A DNA stretch of 64,000 bases from Acanthosepion pharaonis (taxonomy: Eukaryota; Mollusca; Cephalopoda; Sepiida; Sepiidae): contig CAHIKZ030004727.1 in NCBI GenBank assembly GCA_903632075.3, forward strand, positions 1,250,001 to 1,314,000. The letters run 5' to 3'. Numbering within the stretch: position 1 is the first letter of the stretch; each line of letters begins with the position of its first letter. The position numbers and the translations under genes are program-made. The notes below the pieces were generated by a model. The model was not told the origin of the DNA, did no database searches, and saw only the letters and a list, made by a program, of their open reading frames with translations. Shown here piece after piece: positions 32,030 through 43,232 of this stretch.

Positions 32030-33060
32030 ACCTAGAGTAGCAGTGGCTGCTCAATCAATGAATATTGAATGTTTCCTTATAAAGAAACAGTTAATATTAC
32101 CATTACCATTAGAGATAAGGAGAACAGACACTACAGTTTGACCCCAGATCAATGGCTTGGGAGTCAGAAAAGCATAACTTGAGTAGCACTGGCAGCTCAG
32201 TCAATGAATGCTGAATGTTTCTTTATAAAGAAATAGCTAATATTACCATTAGAGATGCAGAGAATAGTCCCTACAGTTTGATCCCATATTGATGGCTAGG
32301 GAGTCAAGAAAAGCATAACTTGAGTAACATTGGCTGCTCAATTACTAAATGCCGAATTTTTCCTTATAAAAAAGAGTTAATATTATGATTACCATTAGAG
32401 AGAGGAGAACTGACACTACAGCTTGATCACAGAGCAATGTCTAAGGAGTGAAGATAACCATTACTCATCTAGCACTGGCTGCTCAGTCAATGAATGCTAA
32501 ATGTTTCCTTATAAAAAATCAGCTAATATTACTATTTCCATTAGAGATGAGGAGAACAGACACTAAAGTTTGATATCAGACTGATGGCTAGGTAGTGAAG
32601 AAAAGTGTAACTCAAGTAGCACTGGCTACTCAGTCAATGAATGCCGACTCTTGAACAGTTGATATGACCATTATCTTTAGAAATGGCTTGGAAAAAGAAA
32701 TGCATAACTTGAATGCTCAGTCAATGAATACCAAATGTTTCCTTATAATTGAACTGCTGATATTACTATTACAATTAGAGATGAAGGGAACATATACTAC
32801 ACTTTGATTCCAATCCAATGGCCAGGAGAAAAGAAAAGCATAACTTGAATGCTCGGTCAGTGAATGCCAAATGTTCCCTTATAAGGGAACTGCTGATATT
32901 ACCACTACAATTATAGATGAGGGCAACAGATACTGCACTTTGATCTCAGCCTGATATCCAGGGAGTGAAGAAAATGCAACTCAATTAACATTGGCTGCTC
33001 AGTCAATGAATACCAGATATTTCCTTATAAGGAAATGGCTAACATTACCATTACCATCAT
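32030..33060. repeat. Satellite array, ~145-bp unit, about 8 diverged copies
   Basis: The anchor GCTCAGTCAATGAATGC (or a close variant) recurs at about 32050, 32192, 32337, 32470, 32627, 32716, 32852 and 32995. Units also share a TTTCCTTATAAGGAAA palindrome, ATTACCATTAGAGATGAGGA, CAGACACTACAGTTTGAT and AAAAGCATAACTTGAGTAGC. One unit is ~90 bp by deletion. Not coding. Confidence 0.9.
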
Positions 33061-33309
33061 GCATTTCATTTAAAATAAAATGGAAATATTTCTAAAATGT
33101 GCAGAATTAAATTCTTCACTGTTGTGATTGATAGCATTAATATTTTTTAAATAATTATTATTTGAGACAAATATGAATTTTGGACAGTTTCTTCATAAAT
33201 TTATTCTGCACAATTGTCTACTCCCTATGTCAACTGCAAAAATGTAATTAAATTCTGAATAAATAGATCTTATCATTGAAATTTAATAAAACAGCTGTAG
33301 ATATTATAT

Positions 33310-33770
33310 GTGTGTGTGTGTGTAGCTGAGTACAATCATGAAACCTGGGTTTGAATATTCCCATGGCTGATTTGTCAAGGAGGTGACCTCCGGATATTTA
33401 TTGGCCTGGGGAAACAATCTGAGTGTATGACATCATTGAGAAGTGGCTAAAAAAGAAAATATTACAAGTTGACCAAAGTCTTGCAAGAGAAATTGAGTAA
33501 ATGAAACTGTTTAGAAGCCATCAGTGTCCTAGCATGAAGTCACAAGTCAGCAAAAACAGCATTTGAACATGCTAGCCTTGTTTAAAGCTGTTTATCATGA
33601 CAGATTATGCTTTCTCCCACTGAAACTGTAACTAAGTTCTGTTCAGCAGATGAATAAACCACAATTAAGTTCTGTGGGTATCGAAAAAACTCAAATAATT
33701 ATGCGTAAGCAGGTTTCTGCAACAGGAATTAGCTAGACACTTTAGCACACTCAGAAATGAGCAACCAGCC
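33310..33770 (+). repeat. Repeat family G, copy 2
   Basis: Starts beside a TG run (33310-33323). It has CCATGGCTGATTTGTCAAGG, AAGTCACAAGTCAG and CACTGAAACTGTAACTAAG as in copy 1, and ends near CAGGTTTCTGCAACAGGAAT. Confidence 0.55.
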
Positions 33771-33818
33771 ATTTACTTTACTTTTATATGCAAAAGATTT
33801 ACATGCATATATATTTAT

Positions 33819-33833
33819 GTGTGTGTGTGTGTG

Positions 33834-33914
<81 letters not shown>

Positions 33915-33916
33915 TT
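33819..33916. repeat. (TG)n-(TA)n-(TG)n microsatellite
   Basis: TG run, TA run of about 33 units, TG run. Confidence 0.95.
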
Positions 33917-34019
33917 GTGCATTTTATTGATTGATTTGTTTTCTATGGCTTATCAACCCTTTGCTGGTTATTTAAAGGCAGGATATGTTTTTTAGATGGT
34001 AAGAATTTGGTGGGGGGTT

Positions 34020-34200
34020 GGGGAGATAATAATGGTTTAGTGATACAAGTCTTACTAATTAACCCATAGCTGGAGGGAAGTGGTGGATTCTTACCTTTCC
34101 CAACCTTATTTGCACATACGAGAATATAACAAACCCAATGGGAATTGGAATTCAGCCCTCTGATTAACAATTACAGAACCATTTCATCACCTGTCTGTTA
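34020..34200 (-). repeat. tRNA-like SINE copy, minus
   Basis: The minus strand has AATCAGAGGGCTGAATTCC (B-box region), GTGCAAATAAGGTTGGGAAA and CCAGCTATGGGTTAATTAG. Diverged copy of the 21255 family. Confidence 0.5.
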
Positions 34201-34209
34201 CATCACACA

Positions 34210-34690
34210 CACATCCAAGCTTACCACACCTGGTATTCCAAAGCACTCACTCATCTAGGTACTGACCAGTCTCAATGTTGCTTAACTTTGGTGAGCATAC
34301 AGGAACTGGTGTTTCAACATGATGTGACTGTATGCTTGTGTGTGTGTTTGTTTATATATCCATATATAATCTTTTAAAATCAAAACAAGTATAAATGATA
34401 ACAAAGGCTATTCAGATGGAACAGGAGTCCCCCCCACAAAATAATGTACAGAAAAATAGGGAAAGAGGGTAAGAGAATTAGCCAAGATCAAAGTGAAATG
34501 AAGAATGCAAAGAATAAATATAAAATCAAAAACAAAACCAAGTCTAAAAATATCTAAAAAAAAAAAAAAATGGAAAACTAAGGGAGATAACCCACAAAAG
34601 AAATATCTCTAAGAGCTTGTTGTTTAGCACAATAGAGTAAGAACAAACACTGCAGTCAATAAATGTTATCATTATTGCATTTGTCTGGTA
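34210..34690. other. No gene recognised
   Basis: A-rich unassigned sequence with an A14 run near 34557-34571. Confidence 0.5.
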
Positions 34691-34739
34691 TATATGAACA
34701 CACACACACACACACACATACAATATTAGAGCTATTTAC

Positions 34740-35052
34740 AGAATGCAGCTATTGTTCCATGTGGAAAAATTTAGAAGTCAGATGTCTTGAATATTTGAGG
34801 AAAGAAACTGAAGGAAAGTACTTGAAGGCGAACAGCCAATCAAAGAAATGGAGGTGGAGCAAATTGAAGACTAGAGTCTTGGGAAATGATAAACATAAAC
34901 TTACATTCAATGCCGATCACAAAGGAATGAAATCTCTGATAAATAATGGAGATTTGCATGCACATTACCAGAAGTGGAGATGTATACGGTGTCACAATTT
35001 CTCAAGAGATTTCTTTATGTATGCAAAAAATTTAAAGCAAGAAAATGAATAA
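34740..35052 (+). other. Orphan open frame, 129 codons from 34663
   Basis: The first part of the frame is an (AC)n run, so only 34740-35052 could be real. It is Lys/Arg-rich with scattered Trp and Cys (W-K-N-L, K-K-W-R-W-S-K-L, Q-K-W-R-C-I-R-C-H-N-F). I recognise no domain. No start context, splice sites or neighbours support a gene; it may be a retroelement remnant. Confidence 0.2.
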
Positions 35053-35101
35053 CAAATGAGAAAGGGATTAGAGGCATCTTCTATCACAGCTTTCCCTAGT
35101 C

Positions 35102-35104
<3 letters not shown>

Positions 35105-35145
<41 letters not shown>

Positions 35146-35200
35146 GTATTTTGGCAGAAATCCTTCTTTTATGCAAGTTTCATTAAAAACAACTGAAAGG
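35105..35200. repeat. (TA)n followed by a PLE-end-like fragment
   Basis: TA run 35105-35142, then TTGTGTATTTTGGCAG and AATCCTTCTTTTATGC, GTTTCATTAAAAAC. The same string follows the TA array at 43187-43230. Confidence 0.7.
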
Positions 35201-36510
35201 TACTGTAGTTTTAAAGATTTTTATTTAATTTTTCATGTTTTTATAATTTTTTTTCTCTGGAAGTTAACATGTTAAAAAATTGTTTCAAATATGGCTGTAT
35301 TTTGCTTGTGTAGATCAATTGCAAGATTTGTAACCATTATTGGAATGATGTATACTCAGAAAGATGCCAAGTTCTGGGAGGATGGAATCATGGAGTTGCC
35401 TCGAAGATGACAAAAGGTAGTTGAACAAGGTGGCATATAGATGAATAAATACTTGCACAAATATCTAAATGTTGTCTTTGAAATTTTTTCAAAAATGTAA
35501 TGAACTTTTCTTCTGACCCAATATTTTGAGACAGTTTCCAAGTAAATAATATGTCCATTATTTAAATTCAAAATAAATTTTCAATATTCAGAATGACTTC
35601 TGCCTTCAACACCTTTTATTCCCAATGGAAAATTCTTCTTCTCAGCTTATTATCATATGTCAAATTCTGTGTTACTCATTCTTTCAATTGTTGGAAAATT
35701 CTTGTCTTTGTAGGGTCAACTTCTTTTTAGACCATCACCAAACTGCATGATCTTAGGTCATACAAAATAATTTTAAAAAATTCAATTTCAAATTTCAACA
35801 GTGTTAAAATCATATTACAGTAAAGTCACTTTTGACATTTTCTGTATTTATTCAGAAATGTCTAACAGCTTTATGCAATGGTTTTTTTTATGATCAATGA
35901 TTAAAAATGGCTTCAAGCATATAAATTGTCTAGATCTTAAAAAAGACAATCTTTGATTAGATCTTACAGTTAGGCAGCATATTAACAAGAGGGAAATAAC
36001 TCACTTTTTCTTTGACTTTACTGGTTTCCTTTATTTTGCTGTTAGTTTTTCTTTTACTCATTTATTTACATAAGAGACTTGTGAGATCAGTGCACTTTCA
36101 ATGCACTTTCTTCCTAGTGGATTTTCTTCTCTTCTAATCAGACTGAAATCTATTAGGTCGAAATTGTCCACAGTCAACTTCATACTCGGCCCATACACAA
36201 TATCATTGATCATCACAAAGGCAATAATGAAGGAAAACAGAGATCTACTTGGCTAATTTCAAATCTAGTCGGCATTAACAGCTTCAATATAGAGAGAAAA
36301 ACAAAAAAACTTTCTGGCCATAGCAACTGATAAGGATATTTATTACCACTGCCTCAGAAATTTCAACTCATTTCCATTACACAGAGGCTTGTCTCTCTTT
36401 CCAACCTGAAGAAACCTGCTATAAAAATCAAAATGTGTTGTCTGGACAGCTTCCCAACTTATTCTACACACACGCACACACATGCATATATAACTGGTGA
36501 TTTTCTAATC
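35201..36510. other. No gene recognised
   Basis: Unassigned AT-rich DNA. Frame 35356-35571 (minus) has no motif. Short CA-rich run at 36465-36485. Confidence 0.5.
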
Positions 36511-36522
36511 ATAGTTTAGATG

Positions 36523-37235
36523 TGGCACAAGGCCAAAAGTATGAAAGTAGCCAGTGAGGATTGAAATCACTATTCTGTCATATTCAATAGGATAGCATCT
36601 GGTCAGACAAAATATGATACCTTTTGCTCAAACAAAAAATGATCATTTCTGGTCAGACCAAATGTGATGTCATTACATTCAGTCAGTCAGAATTTGGTGG
36701 TCAGTTAAAAATAATGTTATATAGTCATACAAAAATGGAAATGGTATGACATCAGGTCACATGAATTGTGATGGTATCTGGCCAGACAAAAATCATGATA
36801 TCTAGGCAGAAAAAAAGATGATAATATATGGTGAGACGAAATATGATGCTTTCTGGTTAGATATTTGATCTTGACATCTGGTCAGGATGATAGCATCTGG
36901 TCAGAACAAAAGCAATTACATCTTATCAGATGAAATATGCCTTCTGGTTGAACAAAAGATCTTGGTATTTGGTCAGCAGGATAGCATCTGGCCAGACCAA
37001 AATCATGACTCCTGGTCAGAAAAAGATGATAACATCTGCTCAGATGAAATGTGAGAGCATTTGGTCAAACAAAAGATAATTCCTTCTGGTTAGTCAAAAG
37101 ATGACAGCACCTTGTCAGATGAAAAATCATGGTGTCTCATCAGACTTATTTAGATAGCATTTTATCAGAAGAAATGGGATGGTATCTGTTCAGACAAAAG
37201 ATGATTGCATCTGGTCAGACCAGATGTGAAAAGTA
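36523..37235. repeat. ~700-bp diverged minisatellite, ~25-35-bp unit
   Basis: The core CATCTGGTCAGACAAAA(x)ATGAT recurs about 20 times with point changes and length changes, for example near 36600, 36645, 36775, 36870, 36895, 36985 and 37210. The left border (36523-36560) resembles the start of repeat family I. Confidence 0.85.
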
Positions 37236-37379
37236 CTCACTGAGAGCGATAAAATGTATGATCCTATAACAAAAGACAATAAAGCAGAAACTGCCAAAGT
37301 TGTTTTGCTTAATAGCACATACAGATAATACAAATCATTACTTGTCACAAAAAAAACCCTGGAACAGCATGCATTTATT

Positions 37380-37745
37380 GATATCTTTTATTTGATGTCC
37401 TTTTAGGAGGTGGGTGGTCATGCCTTTCCACAACTTCCTGTCTTTTGTTGCTTCATATAACTTTTGTACCTTTATCATCCTTCTTTGTCTTTGATTTATT
37501 ATCCATTCATTTCTTTTATTTTCCATATCTGTTTGAGACATGGGTGATCAAGGCTCTCCACAAATTCCTGTCTTTTGTTACTGCAAGTAAATTTTGATCC
37601 TTCACCATCCCATCTATTCACTCAGTCATATAAAGTAGATTTTTCGCTACTTTTCCTCTCTTCTCTTGTCTTTAAATATGTGAGTTTTAAATTCTCCAAG
37701 CCATGTTTCCTCATTATCTTCCCAGATATGTGCCTCTTTCTGAGT
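37380..37745 (-). pseudogene. LINE L1r 3' ends, two in tandem
   Basis: Minus strand. 37525-37740 runs from L-G-K-I-M-R-K-H-G-L-E-N-L-K-L through the terminal block. A second terminal block at 37390-37470 (C-T-A-T-K-D-R-K-L-W-K-G-M-T-T-H-L-L-K-G-H) follows. Either a tandem duplication of the end or two insertions. Confidence 0.7.
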
Positions 37746-37749
37746 ATAC

Positions 37750-38190
37750 AATCCTTGGCCCAAATTATAGAATTAGAACATTTAGAGAATGTTCACCATG
37801 GATTTTTATTTAGCAGATGAAATGTAAAACTAGCCGCATAATATATACCTTAAACAAAACTATATTAAAATATTTATTGAAAGTGTGCACTATATTTTGA
37901 TGTTTTATTTTCTTTGTTAGTCAGTATCCAAAGAAGTGAAGAAAGTGATTTGCTACGATGTAATCCCTACCCTCCCATATGTCAGTTGATGCTGGGCACT
38001 TTTGTCACAAATGAAAAACAGTCTTCAAGTTTGTGGTTCAACCATCGATTATTGTAAATACTACTGACAAATTTTATAAAATCTGACAAGATTTTTTAAG
38101 ATAAGAATTAGAATAACATTTGATGCATCTGAGTGTATTTATGGCAGAACAAGGTAAAAAAAATAAGGTAATGTTATTTAGAGTATCTGA
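37750..38190. other. No gene recognised
   Basis: Unassigned. A plus-strand L1r terminal scrap (D-R-K-L-W-R-A-M-I-A-H-I-L) lies at 38185-38235. Confidence 0.5.
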
Positions 38191-38339
38191 CAGGAAGTTG
38201 TGGAGAGCCATGATCGCCCACATTCTGAACAGAAAACACACATAAACAAAAGTATGAATTTATCAGCAGAAAAACATGATATATAAGCCCAGACAAAAAT
38301 TATGAAATTAGCACACTTGGTGGATGTTTACCTTGTTTT

Positions 38340-38610
38340 TTTACTTCTTCTTGTATATGCCATATCTCTTTAGGACGTGGCTCTCTACAACTTCCTATTC
38401 TTTGTAGCTCTTAATAAGGTTTTTTATTTTTGCCATCCATGTTCTGCCAACTAGATAAACAAGCTTATTAAATAGGTTATTCAGTTTTTCCCTCTGTCCT
38501 CCTTGCCTTCAATATGTACTTGTGAGTGCCAAATTCTCCAAGCTCTCTTTCTTCATTATATGTACCAGGAATTTAAACTTTCTAAGTTAGTTAATAGCTG
38601 AACATTTTAG
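38340..38610 (-). pseudogene. LINE L1r 3' fragment
   Basis: The minus strand reads from K-F-L-V-H-I-M-K-K-E-S-L-E-N-L-A-L (38530-38580) to the terminal block near 38360. It abuts the larger relic at 38640 in the same direction. Confidence 0.7.
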
Positions 38611-38639
38611 CTTCCTAAAATATATGTTAAACAAAACTA

Positions 38640-39665
38640 TATTCTTCTTTTTCCATGTGCCATGTCCCTTCAGGATGTAGGCAATCATGGAGATTTTAAT
38701 AAGTTTTTTGTTTTGTTATTTTTCCTAAACTGTGTTCTGCAATCCATTTACTCAATCCCACTAAGTATGTTATTCACGGTTTTCCTCTGTTGCTTTTGCC
38801 TTCGATCTGTCCTGTGAGTATCAGATTTTCCAAGCCCTCTATGCTCATTATGTGCCCTAGAAATTTCAACTGCCTGCTCCAGATGTTAAGTATAAGTTTC
38901 CTTTTTGTTTCCATTTCTTCATCGTTCTTCATATGGTATCCTCAGCATCCCCCCTGTAGAAATATATTTCTGTTGCCACAAGTCTCCTCTTCATCTGTGA
39001 GGAAATTGTCCCACATTTACTGTCATAGAGGAGGACTGCGATTACATAATAGTTCAGTATTATTTTCTTTGTTTCTAAAAAAATTTTCCTGTTTCTTTAT
39101 ACTATGTTTAGCTTTTGGAAGGCATCTTTCACTCTCACTTCGCCTTCAGATTTCAGTGTCACACTTTTTGTCCACTGTTAAAACACTTCCCAGATATTTA
39201 AATTGTTTTTCTTGTTTGATTTTCGTATCTCCCATTTGTAATTTGTATATTGGGCTGTTCCTTTTGCTAACAACTATACATTTTCTCTTCTTACAATTAA
39301 TGTTTAGTCCTTTCCTTCACTACCTTCTGTAAGAGTTCCTGTAGCAGTTCTTTCTGTATTTGCTATCAACACTGTCATTTGCATATCTCATGTTTTTAAG
39401 ATTGTGGTTGACAATAATGAATCCTGGTAGGACTTCTAATCCTCTCAGAATTGCCTCAATGTATAGGTTGACTAAGTCTGGTGAGAAGACACATCATTGT
39501 CTTACACCCACTTTCTACTTTTGTATATTTACTAGATTTATTTTCTGTTCATATGCAGGTGGTTTATTGCTAGTATATGTTTTGGGTTATTCTAATATCC
39601 TTCCTAAACATGTCAAGGTTACCAAGCAGTTTCAACATTTCCAAGAGTTCTTTGTAATGTAAATT
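38640..39665 (-). pseudogene. LINE L1r relic: RT domain to 3' end
   Basis: Minus strand, best copy with the plus relic at 2785. In order: R-Q-x-C-V-F-S-P-D-L (about 39485), R-Y-A-N-D-S-V-L-I (39370-39395), L-Q-E-L-L-Q-K-V-V-K-E-R, then C-D-T-E-I (39160). Further on, W-x-I-S-S-Q-M-K-R-R (38990-39015), the M-L-R-I-P block (38940), and M-S-x-E-G-L-E-N-L-I-L (38830). The catalytic Y-A-D-D reads Y-A-N-D, so the RT is dead even apart from frameshifts. Confidence 0.85.
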
Positions 39666-39904
39666 ATTTAAATTTATGGCATAGTTATGTAGATGAAAAT
39701 ATGGAATAATCTAATGTTGAGAAAAAAAATAATGGAATGATCTAGTAATTTGCATTGCTAAAAGAGATTCCAGCAGAAACCTAGATATGTAAATTGGTCT
39801 ACAATTAAAAGAGTGTTCTTGCAGAACTCAGTTTGGCATGCCTAAGTGAACAGAAATGTGATTAGTTTATTTACAATTATTCTGATGAGCTTTCCTCCTT
39901 GGTA

Positions 39905-40215
39905 TCTTGACGACATGAATTTAGGCAACTGAATTGGCAACTAGGTCTCACCATTTTATAGATGAATTAGCTAGATGTAATGGTAAGTTCTATTCTAATA
40001 GAGTTTCTTTTGGACTTCTTGCTTCTGGAGCTCTCTTCCAGTTTATTGCTTCATTGCCACCTACAATCTTCAAGAACTTAAATGTGATGCCAATCACAAT
40101 ATTTTGTCTTCTTGCAACCTGTTCTTTTATTGTCCTTTCTCCTCACTAATGTCTTCTCATTCTCTTTCGCTCCCAGTGAGCCCTTGTGTCTTATTGTTTT
40201 GCTTAGATAGGTTTG
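39905..40215 (+). pseudogene. LINE L2r 3' end
   Basis: Has GACATGAATTTAGGCAACTG (border), CTAGATGTAATGGTAAGTTC, S-G-A-L-F-Q-F-I-A and F-K-N-L-N-V-M-P-I-T-I coding remnants, and CCCTTGTGTCTTATTG. A second terminal module lies at 40480-40555. The inverted partner is at 41105-41395. Confidence 0.65.
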
Positions 40216-40480
40216 CCTCTCATCCAGTTCACACTCCTTCCCAGGGGTAGAGGTTTATCCCTTGTTTTCTGTTTAGCATTGGGTTTCTGGTTCCTTCTAA
40301 AGTCTACTTCAACTCTATACATCTAATATCATCACCTAAACACTTAAATTTTATTCACTATCTACTTTTCTCCTCAAGAGGAGTAGATAGGTTCACCAAA
40401 TGTCAGGTTCATACTCCTCCCAGATCTTTTGACAGGAGCAGAGGTAATTAGGTTTCCGGTCCCTTCTAAATTCTCCTCAT
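40216..40480. other. Two copies of a CTCCCAG/AGAGGT motif
   Basis: TTCACACTCCTTCCCAGGGG (about 40229) and TTCATACTCCTCCCAGATC (40408) start two similar ~130-bp segments. Class unknown. Confidence 0.4.
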
Positions 40481-40584
40481 TCTTTTTCACTCCCAGTAGC
40501 CATTTGCATCTGTGGAATTATCACTTTGCTTGGGGTGAACTGATTACAAAAAATCAACTAAGTGAGCTAATTCCTTATAATTTG

Positions 40585-40720
40585 TGTTTTCCTCAAAACA
40601 CCCTCACTGCTCACATTTTCTGTCCATTGTATTCTCAGCATCCTTCTGTAGAACTATATCTCTGTCACTTCAAGTCTCTTCATCTGTAAGCATTGTTTTC
40701 CTGTGCTTATGAATGAAAAC
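40585..40720 (-). pseudogene. LINE L1r fragment
   Basis: The minus strand encodes L-K-R-L-E-V-T-E-I-x-F-Y-R-R-M-L-R-I-Q-W-T-E-N-V-S-S. It directly follows an L2r terminal module, a junction also seen at 12265-12335 and 30130. Confidence 0.7.
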
Positions 40721-40869
40721 ATATTTCATAAATAGCTGCACACATGTTGAGACAGACGTGATCTTATATTCTTCTTATTATAAATGAATGCCTCAATGTG
40801 TGTTTACATATGTTATATCAAATATTATATTATGTAATTTGTAATTATTTGTATGTGACGCTTGCAGAA

Positions 40870-41000
40870 AGGTCCGCATCTCAGAATGAGATATCAAGAA
40901 GCCAACTTCAAATATCTGTTGAGTTTATTACACTCATTTTCATATACCTTGGGAAAGTTATGAGTCCATCCCTTCTCCTCACCAGCTAAGGGTTAAATAA
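40870..41000 (+). repeat. SINE body fragment
   Basis: CTTGGGAAAGTTATGAGTCC and CTAAGGGTTAAATAACAG match the SINE body. Confidence 0.45.
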
Positions 41001-41104
41001 CAGTGCATAGTGGGCTTTTCACTCTTAGCAACTAGTCTAGAAAAACAAATCTGAATTCAAAATCAGTTTGGCATTGGGCGAGCAACTCCATTCCATAAAA
41101 ACCT

Positions 41105-41395
41105 CGTATTTTTAATCATTTAACTCCAGACAAGGTAATAAAGTCACTAAGATACAACTGAGAAAAAAGTTATTGAGGAGAAAGGACAATAAAATGATCA
41201 GGATTCAAGTAGAGAGAAGACAGCATTTAAATTTTTGAAGATTGTATTTAACAGGAAAGCAAAAAAACTAAAAAAAAGAGCTCCCTAGGCAGAAGTGTAG
41301 ATAAACTATTAGTTACATTTAGCAATTTCAACAATGAAATGATAAGACCTAGTTGCCAATCTAGTACTATACTTCAATTCATGAAGTCAACACAG
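41105..41395 (-). pseudogene. LINE L2r 3' end, inverted partner
   Basis: The minus strand runs from TTCATGAATTGAAGTATAGT (41390) to the terminal module at 41110 (TTTAATCATTTAACTCCAGA on plus). With 39905-40215 it forms an inverted pair ~0.9 kb apart. Confidence 0.65.
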
Positions 41396-41654
41396 AAAAC
41401 AGTAGTAACAGGGCAATAGCCATGTGGGTTAAAGTGAATTTTGTGACATAGTAATCATGAATTCAGTCCCTGAGCCAGACAGTGTGTACTTGGACTGAGT
41501 AGAAAAAGGGTAAGCAATAACTGAGCAATACTAAAAATTAGGAACTAGACAAGATATCCCTAGACACGGACAATGAAATGAAAACGGTCTATCCCCATAG
41601 ATTAAATAAAGGGTCCAGTTCAGAATTCCCTGTAGGTTAGCCAGATCAATATAC

Positions 41655-41745
41655 ACTTGAAGAAGGCTGATGATAACAACAACAAAAATGAGGACAATTA
41701 TCCACATGTAAATAATGAAATCTCATCCCAGAAATTCAGTCAGAA
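41655..41745 (+). repeat. Type F unit, partial third copy
   Basis: Has CTTGAAGAAGGCTGATGATA, then AATGAGGACAATTATCC and AATCTCATCCCAGAAAT. The segment with GAAA is deleted. Confidence 0.5.
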
Positions 41746-41850
41746 ACACTTTGTTGAGGATGTGGCTGTATGCTCTGTGGTGTAGTCTATAGGATTTGAT
41801 ATATTGAACAAATATATATCTAACAAATTGATTGATTTATCCTTAATCTA

Positions 41851-42122
41851 ACATTTTTATTGCTTCAAATGTTATTATAAAGGATACAACGAACTGGAAA
41901 TAGGAACCCCCATTTTTTATTTATTAAGTCGTTTCTATTACGTTTATCAGCCTGAGCGCCAAAGAAATCCTAGTAAAGTAAAATGTCTTCCTCGGTAGGG
42001 ATCTCTCGAATGTGCAGGCCAATAAGTATAATACACACTACTTAATAAAAATGGGGGCTTCTATTTCAAATAAGGAGTTTCCATTATAATAACATTTGAA
42101 GGAATAAAATAATGTTGGATTA
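41851..42122. repeat. Inverted repeat, ~88-bp arms
   Basis: Left arm 41851-41935 (ATTGCTTCAAATGTTATTAT...) and right arm 42040-42122 are complementary with several mismatches around a ~105-bp spacer. A related half (spacer plus right arm) is repeated directly at 42320-42430 (ACACACTATTTAATAAATAA). Confidence 0.75.
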
Positions 42123-42444
42123 CGGAAAAATCCGATAATTCTTTGGAAATTGCTTTGTTTCCGCCTCGGATACGAAGCTGAGCAGGTATGAAGCTTTCAA
42201 GAAAATAATCTGGGCGATGAGGATACGCTTTCCTTAAAAACGGAAAATAGAAACTTGCTTGCTGCGACGTTCTTCTTTACCAAGTGGTAAAGCACACTGG
42301 ATCAAAGATGGTTTCCCTTACAAACGAATTTTCCTTTACTAGGATTCTCAAGTGCACAAGCCGTAATACACACTATTTAATAAATAAAAATCAGATGTCT
42401 GTTTCCCATATGGGGAATCCTCTATAATATCACTTGAAGTAAGT

Positions 42445-42600
42445 TGTGAGGTTTTTCGAAATTTTTGGACTTCATCAGACTAAATTTAAAGGGCGAAATG
42501 CGTTACACAAAAACTGTTTTTCACTTTGTCATACATCTTTCCCTTGAAATTGTTCTTGATATATAAAAACGTATACATCATTATCCCATATACACAAAAC
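42445..42600 (-). ncRNA. Hammerhead-like repeat, type A, copy 3
   Basis: Minus strand: CTGATGA, A, GTCC, AAAAA, TTTC, GAAAAACC (42478 to 42450), preceded by the shared block AAAGATGTATGACAAAGTG. A 31-bp tandem duplication (ACGTATACATCATTATCCCA) follows at 42566-42625. Confidence 0.45.
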
Positions 42601-42647
42601 GTATACATCATTATCCCATATATACACACACATGCATATATATATAT

Positions 42648-43182
42648 TGTCGGAGTTAACTCCTCCTTCAGTTCGTAACCCTTTCACCAGGGGTCTCTCT
42701 TTCCTGGCTATAAATAGCCAATGACCCTTCGCCTCGATCTCTTTTTCCTTTCAGGCCTGTGCACTGACACCTCGAGGTAAATTTCTCTTATTCCTAGAGG
42801 ATTTCAACTATCAACCTCGAAATGTAGTCGCTAACAAGGAATAGCGTGGAAACACGCTAAAGCACAATACACACGTACGCACATACAGAATATTCACACA
42901 CGCACGCACATACAGAATATTCACACACACTTCGTCCTTTGTACTGTTTCCATGTATTGTAACTTGTTATTAATATATATTTGTATATACATATATTATC
43001 GGTCTTGTTTTGTTTGCTTTCTTTTCCTTCTTCTTTGGACTTAATCAAAGTCCAACCTTTTTATGTAGTTGGGCTCGGCGGGCAGGAGTATCTGAACCTT
43101 GCGTTTCTTCTACGTCTGACTTCTATCAACAACAAGTGGCAACCGCCATTCCCTCAACAAACCGTAACCGCCACGGCCCACT

Positions 43183-43185
<3 letters not shown>
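42648..43185 (+). mobile_element. Solo LTR (538 bp) inserted in a TA array
   Basis: Begins TGTCGGAGTTAACTCC and ends CCCACTACA. Both flanks are TA repeat (ATAT on each side is a possible duplication). It has a promoter-like GGCTATAAATAGCC at 42698-42711. Within it, ACATACAGAATATTCACACA is tandemly doubled (42880-42930). TG...CA ends, the TATA box and lack of coding sequence fit a gypsy-type solo LTR. Confidence 0.7.

Positions 43186-43186
<1 letters not shown>

Positions 43187-43230
<44 letters not shown>
43187..43230. repeat. (TA)n microsatellite
   Basis: Abuts the solo LTR on the left and the PLE fragment on the right. Confidence 0.95.

Positions 43231-43231
<1 letters not shown>

Positions 43232-43232
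<1 letters not shown>

Noticed and set aside
32030..33060. CRISPR-like array
   Set aside because: Units are long, diverged and contiguous without unique spacers; eukaryotic satellite.
38790..39332. 180-codon plus-strand frame
   Set aside because: Exact antisense of the L1r LINE relic; the minus strand carries the recognisable RT motifs.
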